Assembly: GCA_018656005.1 (NCBI GenBank)
Contig: JABHZW010000006.1
Location: 1-32,018, forward strand
Direction: 5' to 3'
Length of the DNA stretch: 32,018 nt
Origin: Candidatus Pseudelusimicrobium marinum
Lineage (GTDB): Bacteria; Elusimicrobiota; Elusimicrobia; Elusimicrobiales; Elusimicrobiaceae
Shown here: in pieces, positions 6,967 through 14,324 of the stretch
Layout of the letters: each line of letters begins with the position of its first letter
Numbering within the stretch: position 1 is the stretch's first letter
Program-made: the position numbers and the translations under genes
Notes under the pieces: model-generated
What the model saw: the letters and a program-made list of their open reading frames with translations, nothing else
Told to the model about the DNA's origin: nothing
Database searches by the model: none

Positions 6967-8175
6967 ATGAAAAAAATAATATTAATTGTATTTGGGATAC
7001 TAATAGCAATACCATCCTTATTTAGTGCTTATCCCACAGAAGAAATGATGAAAAATCCTAATTTAAAAAAGATTCCTGAAGCAGGAATATCTATATATAT
7101 ATTTAAGGATGCTTACAAAAATAAAAACAATCGACATATATCCGGTCTTATATATGAAAATGGAAAAGAATTTCAAGAGAACGAAATTGAGTTAGAAATA
7201 GGTTGGCTTGATCTTAATGGTTTTGTAGAGGTTATTGACATGTGTGTTAATGACAGAAAAAAAGATAGCAAATGGATAGTAAAAGAATTAAAAAAAATAA
7301 AAAAAGAAAATCTTCCACTAATGAAAACCCTGCAAAAAGGGTGTTTCGATATGGAAGATTCTTTAGAAAACATGCTTTTTGAAACTAACCGTAGCACATT
7401 TAATAGCCACATTACTCATATAATTACTTTGGAAGAATTTTTAGAAAATCCTTTTATGACATGGAAAAAAAGCAAAAGACCCCTTCTAAACAATATTGCT
7501 TACCACATAGATTTAATAGAAGACATTCTTGATAGTAAATATTATCCTGAACTTTTAGAAAAACAAGATAAGAATGGGTGGAATATTTTGTACTACATGA
7601 CTCATTTAAGAGTTATCGATAAGCTTGAAGAAAGAAATTTAGATGGTTATGTTGGAAATGGTCTAAATATTATAGACATCACAATGAATCGATATAGAGA
7701 AAATATCCTTCCCGTAGTATTAACACAGTGTGTTTTTTGCATGGAAGGAAATGTAAGTACTAATTTGTATTATAATTTAGTATTTTCAAACAAAAAAAAT
7801 AAACCTCTAAATAAATTTAATATTTTAGAAATATCAATAGTTAAAAACTCTAAAATTATTTTTTATACAATATTTTTTCTCTCTATTTCCCTAGCATTTC
7901 TATTGGGGATAAAAAAAGGTAGGAAAGCTATTTTTATTAATATTTTAAATACACTTCTTGCTTTTGTTGTGTTAGTTTTATGGTCATGCATAGGTTTCTC
8001 AATTGGATATCTAAATTTTTGGATATTTTTGATTTTAGAGTTAGTTTTGATTGCAATAGCATGTTTTCTGTTTAAAAAAAGCTACAAAACAACTCCAATA
8101 CTTATATTGATAATGGTATTCACACTTTTTGTTTCAATGATACAGTATATATTCGATACATTAACATCAATGTAG
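6967..8175 (+). CDS. Unrecognised signal-peptide protein with ankyrin-like segment and C-terminal membrane helices
   Basis: I do not recognise a named family. The 402-residue product begins with a signal peptide (residues 1-21, MKKIILIVFGILIAIPSLFS). Two segments of DxxGxN type (DKNGWNILYYMTHL and NGLNIIDITMN) resemble single ankyrin repeats. About four hydrophobic helices fill residues 289-396. The gene at 11178-12095 has the same architecture and shared motifs (ITLEEFLENPF against ITIESVLEDPF), so the two are divergent members of one family. An AGGAGA Shine-Dalgarno site precedes the ATG. It follows argS by 21 bases and ends before a bidirectional terminator, so it is probably read from the argS transcript. 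Confidence 0.7.
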   Translation: MKKIILIVFGILIAIPSLFSAYPTEEMMKNPNLKKIPEAGISIYIFKDAYKNKNNRHISGLIYENGKEFQENEIELEIGWLDLNGFVEVIDMCVNDRKKDSKWIVKELKKIKKENLPLMKTLQKGCFDMEDSLENMLFETNRSTFNSHITHIITLEEFLENPFMTWKKSKRPLLNNIAYHIDLIEDILDSKYYPELLEKQDKNGWNILYYMTHLRVIDKLEERNLDGYVGNGLNIIDITMNRYRENILPVVLTQCVFCMEGNVSTNLYYNLVFSNKKNKPLNKFNILEISIVKNSKIIFYTIFFLSISLAFLLGIKKGRKAIFINILNTLLAFVVLVLWSCIGFSIGYLNFWIFLILELVLIAIACFLFKKSYKTTPILILIMVFTLFVSMIQYIFDTLTSM

Positions 8176-8256
8176 CATTAATATATCTTTTTAACTAAAT
8201 CCAAAGAAATCAGGTCCACTATTGACTTTTGAATTTTCACTAAACAATTTACTAAT

Positions 8257-8298
8257 AAAAAACAGGCAGGTTCGAAAAAACGAACCTGCCTGTTTTTT
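8257..8298. terminator. Strong bidirectional terminator
   Basis: An 18-bp perfect stem (8257-8274 with 8281-8298) has a 6-A loop. The stem begins with six A and ends with six T, so it gives a G+C-rich hairpin and U-run on both strands. It separates the converging argS-side genes and the merR-side operon. Confidence 0.93.
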
Positions 8299-8313
8299 AT
8301 GTTTAAATTATTT

Positions 8314-8685
8314 CTAGTCTTTTATTATGTCCCCTAAAGTATCGGCTAAGTCTTTCAATAGATTTTTGTCTTTGGCAGAATAGTTTGGGCTATCTTCAGA
8401 GGAAGTATTTTCTTTTAAAGCATGTTGCCCAACACCAGTAATTTTGTTCATATACTTTTTGACACCTTCAAGTGTCATTTTGTGTTTATAAATTAAATCT
8501 TTAACTTTTAAAACCGTGTAAACATCTTCTTTTTTGTATCTTCTATGTCCACTTTCTTTTCGGATAGGACGAATTAAACGAAACTCGCTTTCCCAATAGC
8601 GAATAGAATATTCCGGCACTCCACTGATTCGTGAAACATCGCCGATACTAAAATATTGTTTTGTTTCCAGCTCTTTTAAATCCAT
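8314..8685 (-). CDS. MerR-family transcriptional regulator
   Basis: The 123-residue product has an N-terminal MerR winged helix-turn-helix: YFSIGDVSRISGVPEYSIRY, the WESEF turn, then HRRYKKEDVYTVLKVKDLIY. A short helical and charged C-terminus follows with no cysteine or histidine effector site, so no metal or drug ligand is suggested. Its ATG overlaps the stop of the HU gene by one base (TAATG), implying coupled translation. Small MerR-type proteins paired with HU/IHF genes occur in several phyla; the target here is unknown. Confidence 0.88.
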   Translation of the reverse strand: MDLKELETKQYFSIGDVSRISGVPEYSIRYWESEFRLIRPIRKESGHRRYKKEDVYTVLKVKDLIYKHKMTLEGVKKYMNKITGVGQHALKENTSSEDSPNYSAKDKNLLKDLADTLGDIIKD

Positions 8686-8954
8686 TATTTTTTCCTACTG
8701 AAAATATTTTCGCTTGCTTTAAATCTTATCCGTTTTTTACCAGCAACAGTAACTTCTGCTTGAGTTTTTGGATTTCTAAATTTGCTTGGTTTTGTTTCTT
8801 TTACTTTAAATGTACCAAAGTTAGATAACATCACTTTATCGCCGTTGGCAAGTGATTTTTTAATTAGTTCAAGAGTATTTTCCACCGCAAGTCTTGCGTG
8901 GTTTTTGTCTAATAATACATTTGATAATTGTTCTATCAATTTTTCTTTATTCAT
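8685..8954 (-). CDS. HU/IHF-family DNA-binding protein
   Basis: The 89-residue product has the exact size and fold pattern of the HU/IHF family: an N-terminal helical body beginning MNKEKLIEQLSNVL, the GTFKVKETKPSKFRNPKT strand region, and the basic arm through GKKRIRFKASE. The intercalating Pro is present in RNPKT. It bends and compacts DNA as a homodimer. I cannot assign it to HU or IHF alpha/beta from the sequence alone. It is 1 base downstream of the BFN gene and overlaps merR by one base. Confidence 0.93.
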   Translation of the reverse strand: MNKEKLIEQLSNVLLDKNHARLAVENTLELIKKSLANGDKVMLSNFGTFKVKETKPSKFRNPKTQAEVTVAGKKRIRFKASENIFSRKK

Positions 8955-8955
8955 T

Positions 8956-9471
8956 TTAATTATCGTCTTTTTTTAATTGTTCAAAAAACTTTTTTGGACC
9001 AAGTTCGTCTAAATTACTTTTAAAATCTGAAATTTCAGAATCCGAAATTGGTTTTTTTACAGATAATGTTTTTTCAAGCACATCGTCTGCCACCCAAATT
9101 GGGCAACCTGCCCGAACACTTATTGCAAGTGCATCTGAAGGTCTCATATCTATAAATTTTATTTCGCCACCCTCTTTTTCTAAAGCTAAGCTGGAATAAT
9201 ATGTTTCTTTTTCAAAATTATCTATAGATACAAATTTTATTTTACCACCCAAATGCTCTACAATTGGCAAAAATAAATCTTGCGTTATAGGACGAGGCAT
9301 TGCTATACCCGTAAACCTAATTGCTATAGAACTTGCAGCTATATTTCCTATTTCTATCGGCAATAATCTTGCTTTTTGTTTATCTTCCAAAATAACATAA
9401 GTTTCCTGCTGAGAACTTGCTAAAGAATATATTTTTGCTTCAAAATACTGAGCATCTTTTTTAAATTTCAT
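8956..9471 (-). CDS. Bifunctional nuclease (BFN/DUF151) domain protein
   Basis: The 171-residue product matches the BFN/DUF151 family through the N-terminal YVILEDKQKARLLPIEIG and, later, MRPSDALAISVRAGCPIWV, the best conserved part of the domain. Plant members have DNase and RNase activity; the bacterial role is poorly defined. It follows gpsA directly, with the gpsA stop touching the region before its ATG (TTATAAATG), so translation is probably coupled. Confidence 0.88.
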   Translation of the reverse strand: MKFKKDAQYFEAKIYSLASSQQETYVILEDKQKARLLPIEIGNIAASSIAIRFTGIAMPRPITQDLFLPIVEHLGGKIKFVSIDNFEKETYYSSLALEKEGGEIKFIDMRPSDALAISVRAGCPIWVADDVLEKTLSVKKPISDSEISDFKSNLDELGPKKFFEQLKKDDN

Positions 9472-10452
9472 TTATAACCCCATTGCTTTTACTAAAACAG
9501 TTGGCTTTTCGCCCTTACATACAACTTGCCATATTGCAGAAATTACAGGTGCATTAATTTTGTGTCTTTCTATTAAATGATACACACTCGCTACAGAATT
9601 TACACCTTCTGCAACTGTACCAACTTCTTCTATGGATGTTTGCAAATCTTTACCTTGCCCTAATTTTTCGCCAAGTTTTCGGTTTCTAGACATTTGGCTC
9701 ATACCTGTCAAAATAACATCGCCCAAACCAGCTAAACCGTAAACAGTTTCTGTTTTAGCACCTTCTTTTAACATAATTTGGTTCATCTCTTGCATTGCTT
9801 TTACTATTAAGGCAGATTTGGTGTTAGCACCAGTTCTAATACCGTCTAAAATACCGCAACCTATTGCTAAAACATTTTTTATAGCTCCGCCGTATTCTAC
9901 ACCTCGTCTATCTGTTGAAATTTCTACGATGATAGGTTTTTTTGCAAGTGCTTTTTCTAAAATTTTGAGTAGTTTTTCGTCGCTACCTGCCAACATTATT
10001 TTTGTTGGCACATGCCTTGCAACTTCTAGTGCAAAGGTTGGTCCTGTAAATGCCATAGCTTGGTTTTTTAAATGAGGAATTTCCTCTTCAATAATTTCGC
10101 AAATTGTTTTATAACTTTCGTCTTCTATACCTTTAGATGCAGATATTACAGGTATAACTTTTCCGTCCAAAGCTGTTTTTAAATTAGCACAAAAACCTCT
10201 TATGCCTTTGGTGGAAATAACTATAAAAGCCAAATCTGTATTTTCTAAAGCTTGTTTAATATCGCCGAAGAAAGTTATATTTTCGTTAAAAGTAAAGTTT
10301 TCTATATTTGGGTGGGTTCTGTCTTTAAAGCTGGCAAGAAGGTCTTTATTATATTCCCAAAGCGAAATTTTGTATCCGCCTTCAGCAAGATATTGTGCTA
10401 TTACACTTCCCCATACGCCTGCACCAAAAACTGTTATATTATTTATTTTCAT
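9472..10452 (-). CDS. gpsA: Glycerol-3-phosphate dehydrogenase [NAD(P)+]
   Basis: GpsA reduces dihydroxyacetone phosphate to sn-glycerol 3-phosphate, the substrate of PlsY, encoded just upstream. The product is 326 residues with the chosen start. It opens with the Rossmann motif GAGVWG (residues 10-15) and contains ISASKGIE, FTGPTFALEVA, GGAIKNVLAIGCGILDG with the catalytic Lys, and GLAGLGDVILT. An upstream ATG at 10485 would add 11 residues reading into plsY; the internal ATG at 10452 puts the Rossmann motif at the normal distance. It overlaps plsY by 14 bases. Confidence 0.95.
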   Translation of the reverse strand: MKINNITVFGAGVWGSVIAQYLAEGGYKISLWEYNKDLLASFKDRTHPNIENFTFNENITFFGDIKQALENTDLAFIVISTKGIRGFCANLKTALDGKVIPVISASKGIEDESYKTICEIIEEEIPHLKNQAMAFTGPTFALEVARHVPTKIMLAGSDEKLLKILEKALAKKPIIVEISTDRRGVEYGGAIKNVLAIGCGILDGIRTGANTKSALIVKAMQEMNQIMLKEGAKTETVYGLAGLGDVILTGMSQMSRNRKLGEKLGQGKDLQTSIEEVGTVAEGVNSVASVYHLIERHKINAPVISAIWQVVCKGEKPTVLVKAMGL

Positions 10453-11071
10453 GCCGTTTATGGTCCTTATCAGAGCCGTCTTCAAACTTAAGCTCTTCTT
10501 TTTTGAAAAGTCGTTTCATATTTGGGATATGTTTGTAAACTATTAAAATTGAAATTACTGTCCCCATTATTTTAAAGGATATTGGATAATCGCCAATAAA
10601 GAAACTTAAAAATGGGAATGCTAATGCGGCAATTACCGAACCTACGGAAATATGCCCGCTAATAGCGACACAAATTATAAAAATAGTGAATACGATAGCT
10701 GTTGGTATTGGTAATAATGCAGCGAAAACACCTGCTGATGTTGCCACCCCTTTACCACCTTTAAATTTGAGTAGGATATTGGACATATGTGCAAAAATAG
10801 CTATGAAACCACAGCCAATTGCGAACCAATGATATCCGGGAAAGAAATGTTGAGCCAGTGCAACAGCAGCGAAGCCTTTGGCGGCATCTACTAAAAATGT
10901 TGCCCAGCCGGCACCCTTGCCGACTATTCTGTACACATTCGCAGCACCGGGATTACCAGAGCCGTATTTTCTTATATCTATTCCTCTTAATTTCTTGGCT
11001 AAAATGTAGCCAGTGGGAATTGCGCCAAGCAAGTAGCTAAGAACGCCTACGAAAATCATTTTTATTATCAT
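10439..11071 (-). CDS. plsY: Acyl-phosphate:glycerol-3-phosphate acyltransferase PlsY
   Basis: PlsY is the inner-membrane enzyme that acylates glycerol 3-phosphate from acyl phosphate to make lysophosphatidic acid. The 210-residue product has multiple membrane helices and the three family motifs: GAIPTGYILAK near the N-terminus, KYGSGNPGAANVYR, and KFKGGKGVATSAG. The C-terminus is a charged cytoplasmic tail. The ATG is preceded by TATAAT at 6 nt and no Shine-Dalgarno site, so it is a leaderless candidate and head of the plsY-gpsA-BFN-HU-merR operon. A decayed copy of the miaA 3' end lies immediately upstream, suggesting miaA and plsY were once neighbours. Confidence 0.95.
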   Translation of the reverse strand: MIIKMIFVGVLSYLLGAIPTGYILAKKLRGIDIRKYGSGNPGAANVYRIVGKGAGWATFLVDAAKGFAAVALAQHFFPGYHWFAIGCGFIAIFAHMSNILLKFKGGKGVATSAGVFAALLPIPTAIVFTIFIICVAISGHISVGSVIAALAFPFLSFFIGDYPISFKIMGTVISILIVYKHIPNMKRLFKKEELKFEDGSDKDHKRHENK

Positions 11072-11077
11072 AGTTTT

Positions 11078-11083
11078 ATTATA
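11078..11083 (-). promoter_or_regulatory. -10 box for leaderless plsY
   Basis: On the - strand TATAAT is followed by AAAACT and the plsY ATG. The box overlaps the stop codon of the decayed miaA tail, so this promoter lies in former miaA coding sequence. No clear -35 is visible. Confidence 0.55.
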
Positions 11084-11162
11084 ATAAATTTATAAGCTGT
11101 GTGCAGGTATTTTGAAGGTCTTTTTGCGAATTTATGCTTATTTTTTCAGCACTTTTGTATGC
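11079..11162 (-). pseudogene. miaA 3'-end remnant (copy 3, next to plsY)
   Basis: In the miaA reading frame this 84-base piece reads as 27 codons plus a stop, with AEKISINSQKDL identical to residues in the intact MiaA C-terminus and a different last part ending QLINLL. Bases 11116-11150 are identical to 12146-12180 and differ at two positions from 13227-13261. It has no start and cannot encode an enzyme. Its distinct tail and position beside plsY suggest it is the original end of the resident miaA. Confidence 0.75.
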
Positions 11163-11177
11163 TTATTATAAAAAACC

Positions 11178-12095
11178 CTATCCCATTCTTCTCGTTATAA
11201 TTTCTACTGTCCAAATAGTTAGAAACACCAAAGATAGAATAGCACTAAGTATAACAGTGCTTTTATATTTATCTATTTCTTTTTGGATAAAATAACCTAC
11301 AGGGACTATAAATATACTCCAAACAAAACAAACAATTAGATAAAAAGGAAGAATACGATAATAGATAATGTCCCTCAAAATAGAGAAAATCATTATTACT
11401 ATTACAAATGATATGCCTAAGTTTATAATTTTGGATATTTTCTTATGAGTATTTTCTTTCCTATTTCTATAGTATATAAGGGAAGATAGTAATAAAAATA
11501 ATAAAAATATCGTAATTTTACAATATTTTACAATGTATATTTTCATTATATTTTCTTTTTTTACTGGATATAAATCGTTTTTTATTATAGTTTTGAGTAA
11601 AGGCTCATAGTAATTTCTATAAATCCAAGGACGAGGTACATCAGCTAGATCAAAAAAATTAAATTTAAAAACTACTGAAAAAAATGTCAACTTATTAGTG
11701 AATATTTTATGTTCCATTAGACTGTCTATAATATTATTTCCATTTTCATCTTTTATTTCTAGTATTTCAGACATATATTTGCTTTTCCCTAAATATTCAA
11801 ATCTTTTAATTTTTAGTAGAGAATATTCAAAGAAATCCATTTTTATATAATCATCTCTACTTCCACTATAGTTCCAAGTATCTCTAATAATTTTTTCAAA
11901 GGGGTCTTCTAAAACACTCTCAATCGTTATGTTTTTTTTAATGAAATATTTTTTGTTTTTAGAAGAATTAAAATCCATTACTATTTTTTCTAATGAATCT
12001 ACACTTTTATTTAGCTCTTGGCTATTTTGAGAATAAGAATTAAAAGTCATGCCCACCAGAAATACCATAAAAATAATTGTTATTAATTTTTTCAT
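11178..12095 (-). CDS. Unrecognised signal-peptide membrane protein, paralogue of the 6967-8175 product
   Basis: No named family is recognised. The 305-residue product has a signal peptide (residues 1-22), an extracytoplasmic part with a DENGNNIIDSLMEH segment resembling one ankyrin repeat, and four hydrophobic helices from about residue 192 to 297. Shared motifs with the 6967-8175 gene (ITIESVLEDPF; KYMSEILEIKDENGNNI against KYYPELLEKQDKNGWNI; the run into the first helix) show homology. It lies between two fragments of the miaA 3' end, as a single-gene unit of about 1.03 kb. AAGGAGAG precedes the ATG. A TATAAT box in the upstream miaA-like repeat may serve as its promoter. Confidence 0.7.
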   Translation of the reverse strand: MKKLITIIFMVFLVGMTFNSYSQNSQELNKSVDSLEKIVMDFNSSKNKKYFIKKNITIESVLEDPFEKIIRDTWNYSGSRDDYIKMDFFEYSLLKIKRFEYLGKSKYMSEILEIKDENGNNIIDSLMEHKIFTNKLTFFSVVFKFNFFDLADVPRPWIYRNYYEPLLKTIIKNDLYPVKKENIMKIYIVKYCKITIFLLFLLLSSLIYYRNRKENTHKKISKIINLGISFVIVIMIFSILRDIIYYRILPFYLIVCFVWSIFIVPVGYFIQKEIDKYKSTVILSAILSLVFLTIWTVEIITRRMG

Positions 12096-12122
12096 ATCAA
12101 ACTCTCCTTAAATTTTTCTTTT

Positions 12123-12128
12123 ATTATA
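12123..12128 (-). promoter_or_regulatory. -10 box in miaA-like repeat, upstream of the 11178-12095 gene
   Basis: On the - strand TATAAT lies about 27 bases before the ATG, with an AAGGAGAG site between. It overlaps the stop of the miaA-like fragment. The corresponding site in intact miaA is TACAAT (13204-13209). No good -35 is seen. Confidence 0.35.
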
Positions 12129-12237
12129 CTATATTAATATTTTCTAGGTCTTTTTGCGAATTTATGCTTATTTTTTCAGCGTTTTTATAGCGAGCGAACC
12201 AAGTTCTCTGCCGTTTGGCATACTGACAAGTTAAAGC
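12124..12237 (-). pseudogene. miaA 3'-end fragment (copy 2)
   Basis: This reads in the miaA frame as 37 codons and a stop, from ALTCQYAKRQRTWF to LENINIV, against LTRQYAKRQRTWF to LENINIVQ in intact MiaA. Homology extends at DNA level from about 12112 to 12225 (13193 to 13306 in miaA) with only five mismatches over 114 bases. Some differences are synonymous (CAG/CAA, ACT/ACA), so it appears to come from a related but diverged miaA, not from a fresh local duplication. It overlaps the 3' end of the 12231-13178 gene by 7 bases in another frame. Confidence 0.85.
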
Positions 12238-13178
12238 CCTATATCTTCAGGTCTAACTAAAATTTCTTCTTTTATTTTAAAACCGATACAATTATCTCTA
12301 TCTTTATATTCTTTTAATCCCCATATATATGTTGGTTTTCCAAGCATATCTTCCAAAACTTTACGATGACTACGATAATGTCCTTCTCCAAAAGCAGCAT
12401 AAACAATATCATACCTATTTAGTGCAGCGGCAATATTTTTTAACATAAAAGGATCTCTCCCATAAAAATCCTCATCTTCTGAAAGTTTATTAAAAATAGT
12501 CCCTGTTGATTTAGGAGCAGACCAACCCTTTTTAAACACAGTATTCAATTCTACTTTATCAAAATCTTTGTCAAACTCTTTTTTAAACCAAGATTTGAAT
12601 TCTTCAGTATTCATCATTTTTCCTAATTCAGGATTATGATTAAATATTTTAAAATTATGCACCTCTTTCTCTGCGTTACTATTTTTGCCAAATTGTTTTT
12701 TATAGGAAATAGCATTTTTTATCATCCATTCTGCTTGCATAGCTTTATAAGCATTAGAATTTTTTGTGAGAACTACCTTGACTTTATCTTCATAAGATAA
12801 ATCTGCTAAAACAACTGGGATATTTTTATCAGAAGCAATTCCTGCACTGTATTCAAATTCATTCCAACTACACTTTTCTTTTAATTTTCTACCAGTTCTT
12901 TCAAATTCAACAACAGCAATTTCTGGAGCATATTTTTTGTAAATATAATCCACCATATCCAATGTTTTACCAGAGTTATGGTCACTTGCTAAATAGATTA
13001 ATGTTTTTCCATCTTTTCTATACACGGCAATATAAGGTTGCTTATGTTGTTTTGAGGTTTGTCCTGCATTTTCCCAAGTTTGAAGAAGTTTTAAATTGGG
13101 GGTAAACTCGTTTTTACTTTGAGCACTTAGAGAACCAACAAAAAATAAAATAGAAAGAAATAATGTAGTTTTTTTCAT
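12231..13178 (-). CDS. Secreted TraB/GumN (Tiki)-like protein
   Basis: The 315-residue product has a signal peptide (residues 1-19) and no further membrane helix, so it is probably periplasmic or secreted. Three spaced motifs fit the TraB/PrgY/GumN/Tiki superfamily: LASDHNSG (residues 63-70, the GxxH position), AVVEFER (88-94, the conserved Glu), and AAFGEGHYRS followed by VLEDMLGKP (261-282, the second His). Family members include putative metalloproteases and pheromone-shutdown proteins; activity here is inferred only. The gene forms a roughly 1.08 kb unit between intact miaA and a miaA 3' fragment. AAGGAG precedes the ATG. The last codons run into the miaA-like fragment. Confidence 0.6.
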   Translation of the reverse strand: MKKTTLFLSILFFVGSLSAQSKNEFTPNLKLLQTWENAGQTSKQHKQPYIAVYRKDGKTLIYLASDHNSGKTLDMVDYIYKKYAPEIAVVEFERTGRKLKEKCSWNEFEYSAGIASDKNIPVVLADLSYEDKVKVVLTKNSNAYKAMQAEWMIKNAISYKKQFGKNSNAEKEVHNFKIFNHNPELGKMMNTEEFKSWFKKEFDKDFDKVELNTVFKKGWSAPKSTGTIFNKLSEDEDFYGRDPFMLKNIAAALNRYDIVYAAFGEGHYRSHRKVLEDMLGKPTYIWGLKEYKDRDNCIGFKIKEEILVRPEDIGL

Positions 13179-13201
13179 GAAAATCTCCTTTGATTTTTCT
13201 T

Positions 13202-14128
13202 TTATTGTACTATATTAATGTTTTCTAGGTCTTTTTGGGAATTTATGCTGATTTTTTCAGCGTTTTTATAGCGAGCGAACCAAGTTCTCTGCCGTTTGGC
13301 ATATTGTCTTGTTAGAATTACGATTTTTTCTATCGCTTGTTTTTTAGACAATTTGCCATCTAAAAATTCTATCGCTTCTTTATAGCCTAAGCTTTTTAGA
13401 GCGGGGCAATCTTTGGCGAAACCTTTTTCTATTAAAGCTTTGGCTTCTTTTACCATAGGTTCAAAAATCTGATTGGTGCGAAGTATAATGCGTTTTTCTA
13501 GCTCTTCTTTGTCCCAATTTAGATATAGTATAGTCGCTTTTTTTGAGGGGATATCCTCAAAAAAAGCACCTGTTTTTAAGCTAGATGGTTTCTTGCCAGA
13601 TATTTGGTAAATTTCTAATGCTCGCATCACTCTTTGGATATTTTGTGGTGGTATTTGGCTAGCCGAAATCCGATCGATTTTTGCTAATTTTTTATGTAAA
13701 TAGTCTTTCCCAAATTTTTCGGCTTCAGCTTGTAATTTTGCACGAATTTTTGGATTGGATTTCGGCATATTATCCATACCAACAAAATATGCTTGTATAT
13801 ACATGCCCGTACCACCTGCAAATATTGGTGTCTTTTTTCTTTGTAAAATTTCTAGTGAAATTTTACTTGCCATTGCCACAAATTTACTAGCATCGAAAGT
13901 TTCAGTCGGCTCTAAAATATCAACAAGATGATATGGCACATCATCGACAAGATATTTGCCATCTTGCCATTTGCCTTCTGGTTTTGCTGTACCCTTTTCT
14001 AGATATTTATATACCTGCCGAGAATCGACAGAAATTATTTCGCCATTAATTTTTTTTGCAAGAGCTATCGCAACATCTGTTTTACCAGACGCTGTAGGTG
14101 CTACTATAATTATTGGTTTCTTGCTCAT
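13202..14128 (-). CDS. miaA: tRNA dimethylallyltransferase MiaA
   Basis: MiaA attaches a dimethylallyl group to A37 of tRNAs that read UNN codons; MiaB (14935-16035) then methylthiolates it. The 308-residue product has the P-loop APTASGKT (10-17), SVDSRQVYKYLEKGTAKP, the GGTGMY motif and the C-terminal RQYAKRQRTWF. The ATG is preceded by TAAAAT at 6 nt with no Shine-Dalgarno site, a leaderless candidate. The stop overlaps a TACAAT box that may drive the next gene. Its last about 110 bases occur again at 12124-12237 and partly at 11079-11162. Confidence 0.96.
   Translation of the reverse strand: MSKKPIIIVAPTASGKTDVAIALAKKINGEIISVDSRQVYKYLEKGTAKPEGKWQDGKYLVDDVPYHLVDILEPTETFDASKFVAMASKISLEILQRKKTPIFAGGTGMYIQAYFVGMDNMPKSNPKIRAKLQAEAEKFGKDYLHKKLAKIDRISASQIPPQNIQRVMRALEIYQISGKKPSSLKTGAFFEDIPSKKATILYLNWDKEELEKRIILRTNQIFEPMVKEAKALIEKGFAKDCPALKSLGYKEAIEFLDGKLSKKQAIEKIVILTRQYAKRQRTWFARYKNAEKISINSQKDLENINIVQ
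13204..13209 (-). promoter_or_regulatory. -10-like box at miaA stop, upstream of the 12231-13178 gene
   Basis: On the - strand TACAAT overlaps the miaA TAA stop and lies about 25 bases before the next ATG, with an AAGGAG site between. It is conserved in the second copy (TATAAT at 12123-12128). There is no convincing -35. Confidence 0.3.
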
Positions 14129-14134
14129 ATACTT

Positions 14135-14140
14135 ATTTTA
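14135..14140 (-). promoter_or_regulatory. -10 box for leaderless miaA
   Basis: On the - strand TAAAAT is followed by AAGTAT (6 nt) and the miaA ATG. No Shine-Dalgarno sequence or -35 is evident. Confidence 0.45.
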
Positions 14141-14172
14141 CTATAAAAAAGAAACATCCCCCTCACCTTAAT

Positions 14173-14194
14173 CCTCTCCCTCGTAGGGGAGAGG
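14173..14194. repeat. G+C-rich hairpin repeat in miaA-PilZ gap
   Basis: CCTCTCCC (14173-14180) pairs with GGGAGAGG (14187-14194) around a 6-nt loop, preceded by CCCCTCACCTTAAT. This resembles a short dispersed intergenic repeat seen in many unrelated bacterial genomes. It is the first of three repeat-like blocks filling the 318-base gap 14129-14446. Confidence 0.5.
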
Positions 14195-14232
14195 AGATAA
14201 AAAGGATATTTTATTCCTTAACAAATCTAAAT

Positions 14233-14269
14233 GAGATTGCCACGGCGATTAAAATCGCCTCGCAATGAC
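14233..14269. repeat. GAGATTGC...CGCAATGAC-type dispersed repeat
   Basis: GAGATTGC and CGCAATGAC flank a hairpin: ATTGC/GCAAT (14236-14240/14262-14266) and GGCGATT/AATCGCC (14244-14250/14253-14259). This block shape is familiar from intergenic repeats of several bacterial groups. The copy number in this genome cannot be judged from one window. Confidence 0.5.
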
Positions 14270-14324
14270 AAGACTTTTAAATAATTTAATTTACGAGTAT
14301 TTTGAATTTGTTTTTTTTAATAAG

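Noticed and set aside
8176-8256. Duplicated argS 3' end after the 6967-8175 gene, as found at miaA
   Set aside because: I compared the argS tail with this region and saw no match, so this paralogue shows no such scar.
10453-10485. Longer gpsA start at 10485
   Set aside because: It adds residues with no family match inside plsY; the Rossmann motif sits normally after the ATG at 10452.
11079-13310. Integron-like cassette array
   Set aside because: The repeats are miaA coding sequence, not attC sites, and no integrase is present. Recombination at a gene 3' end explains them better.
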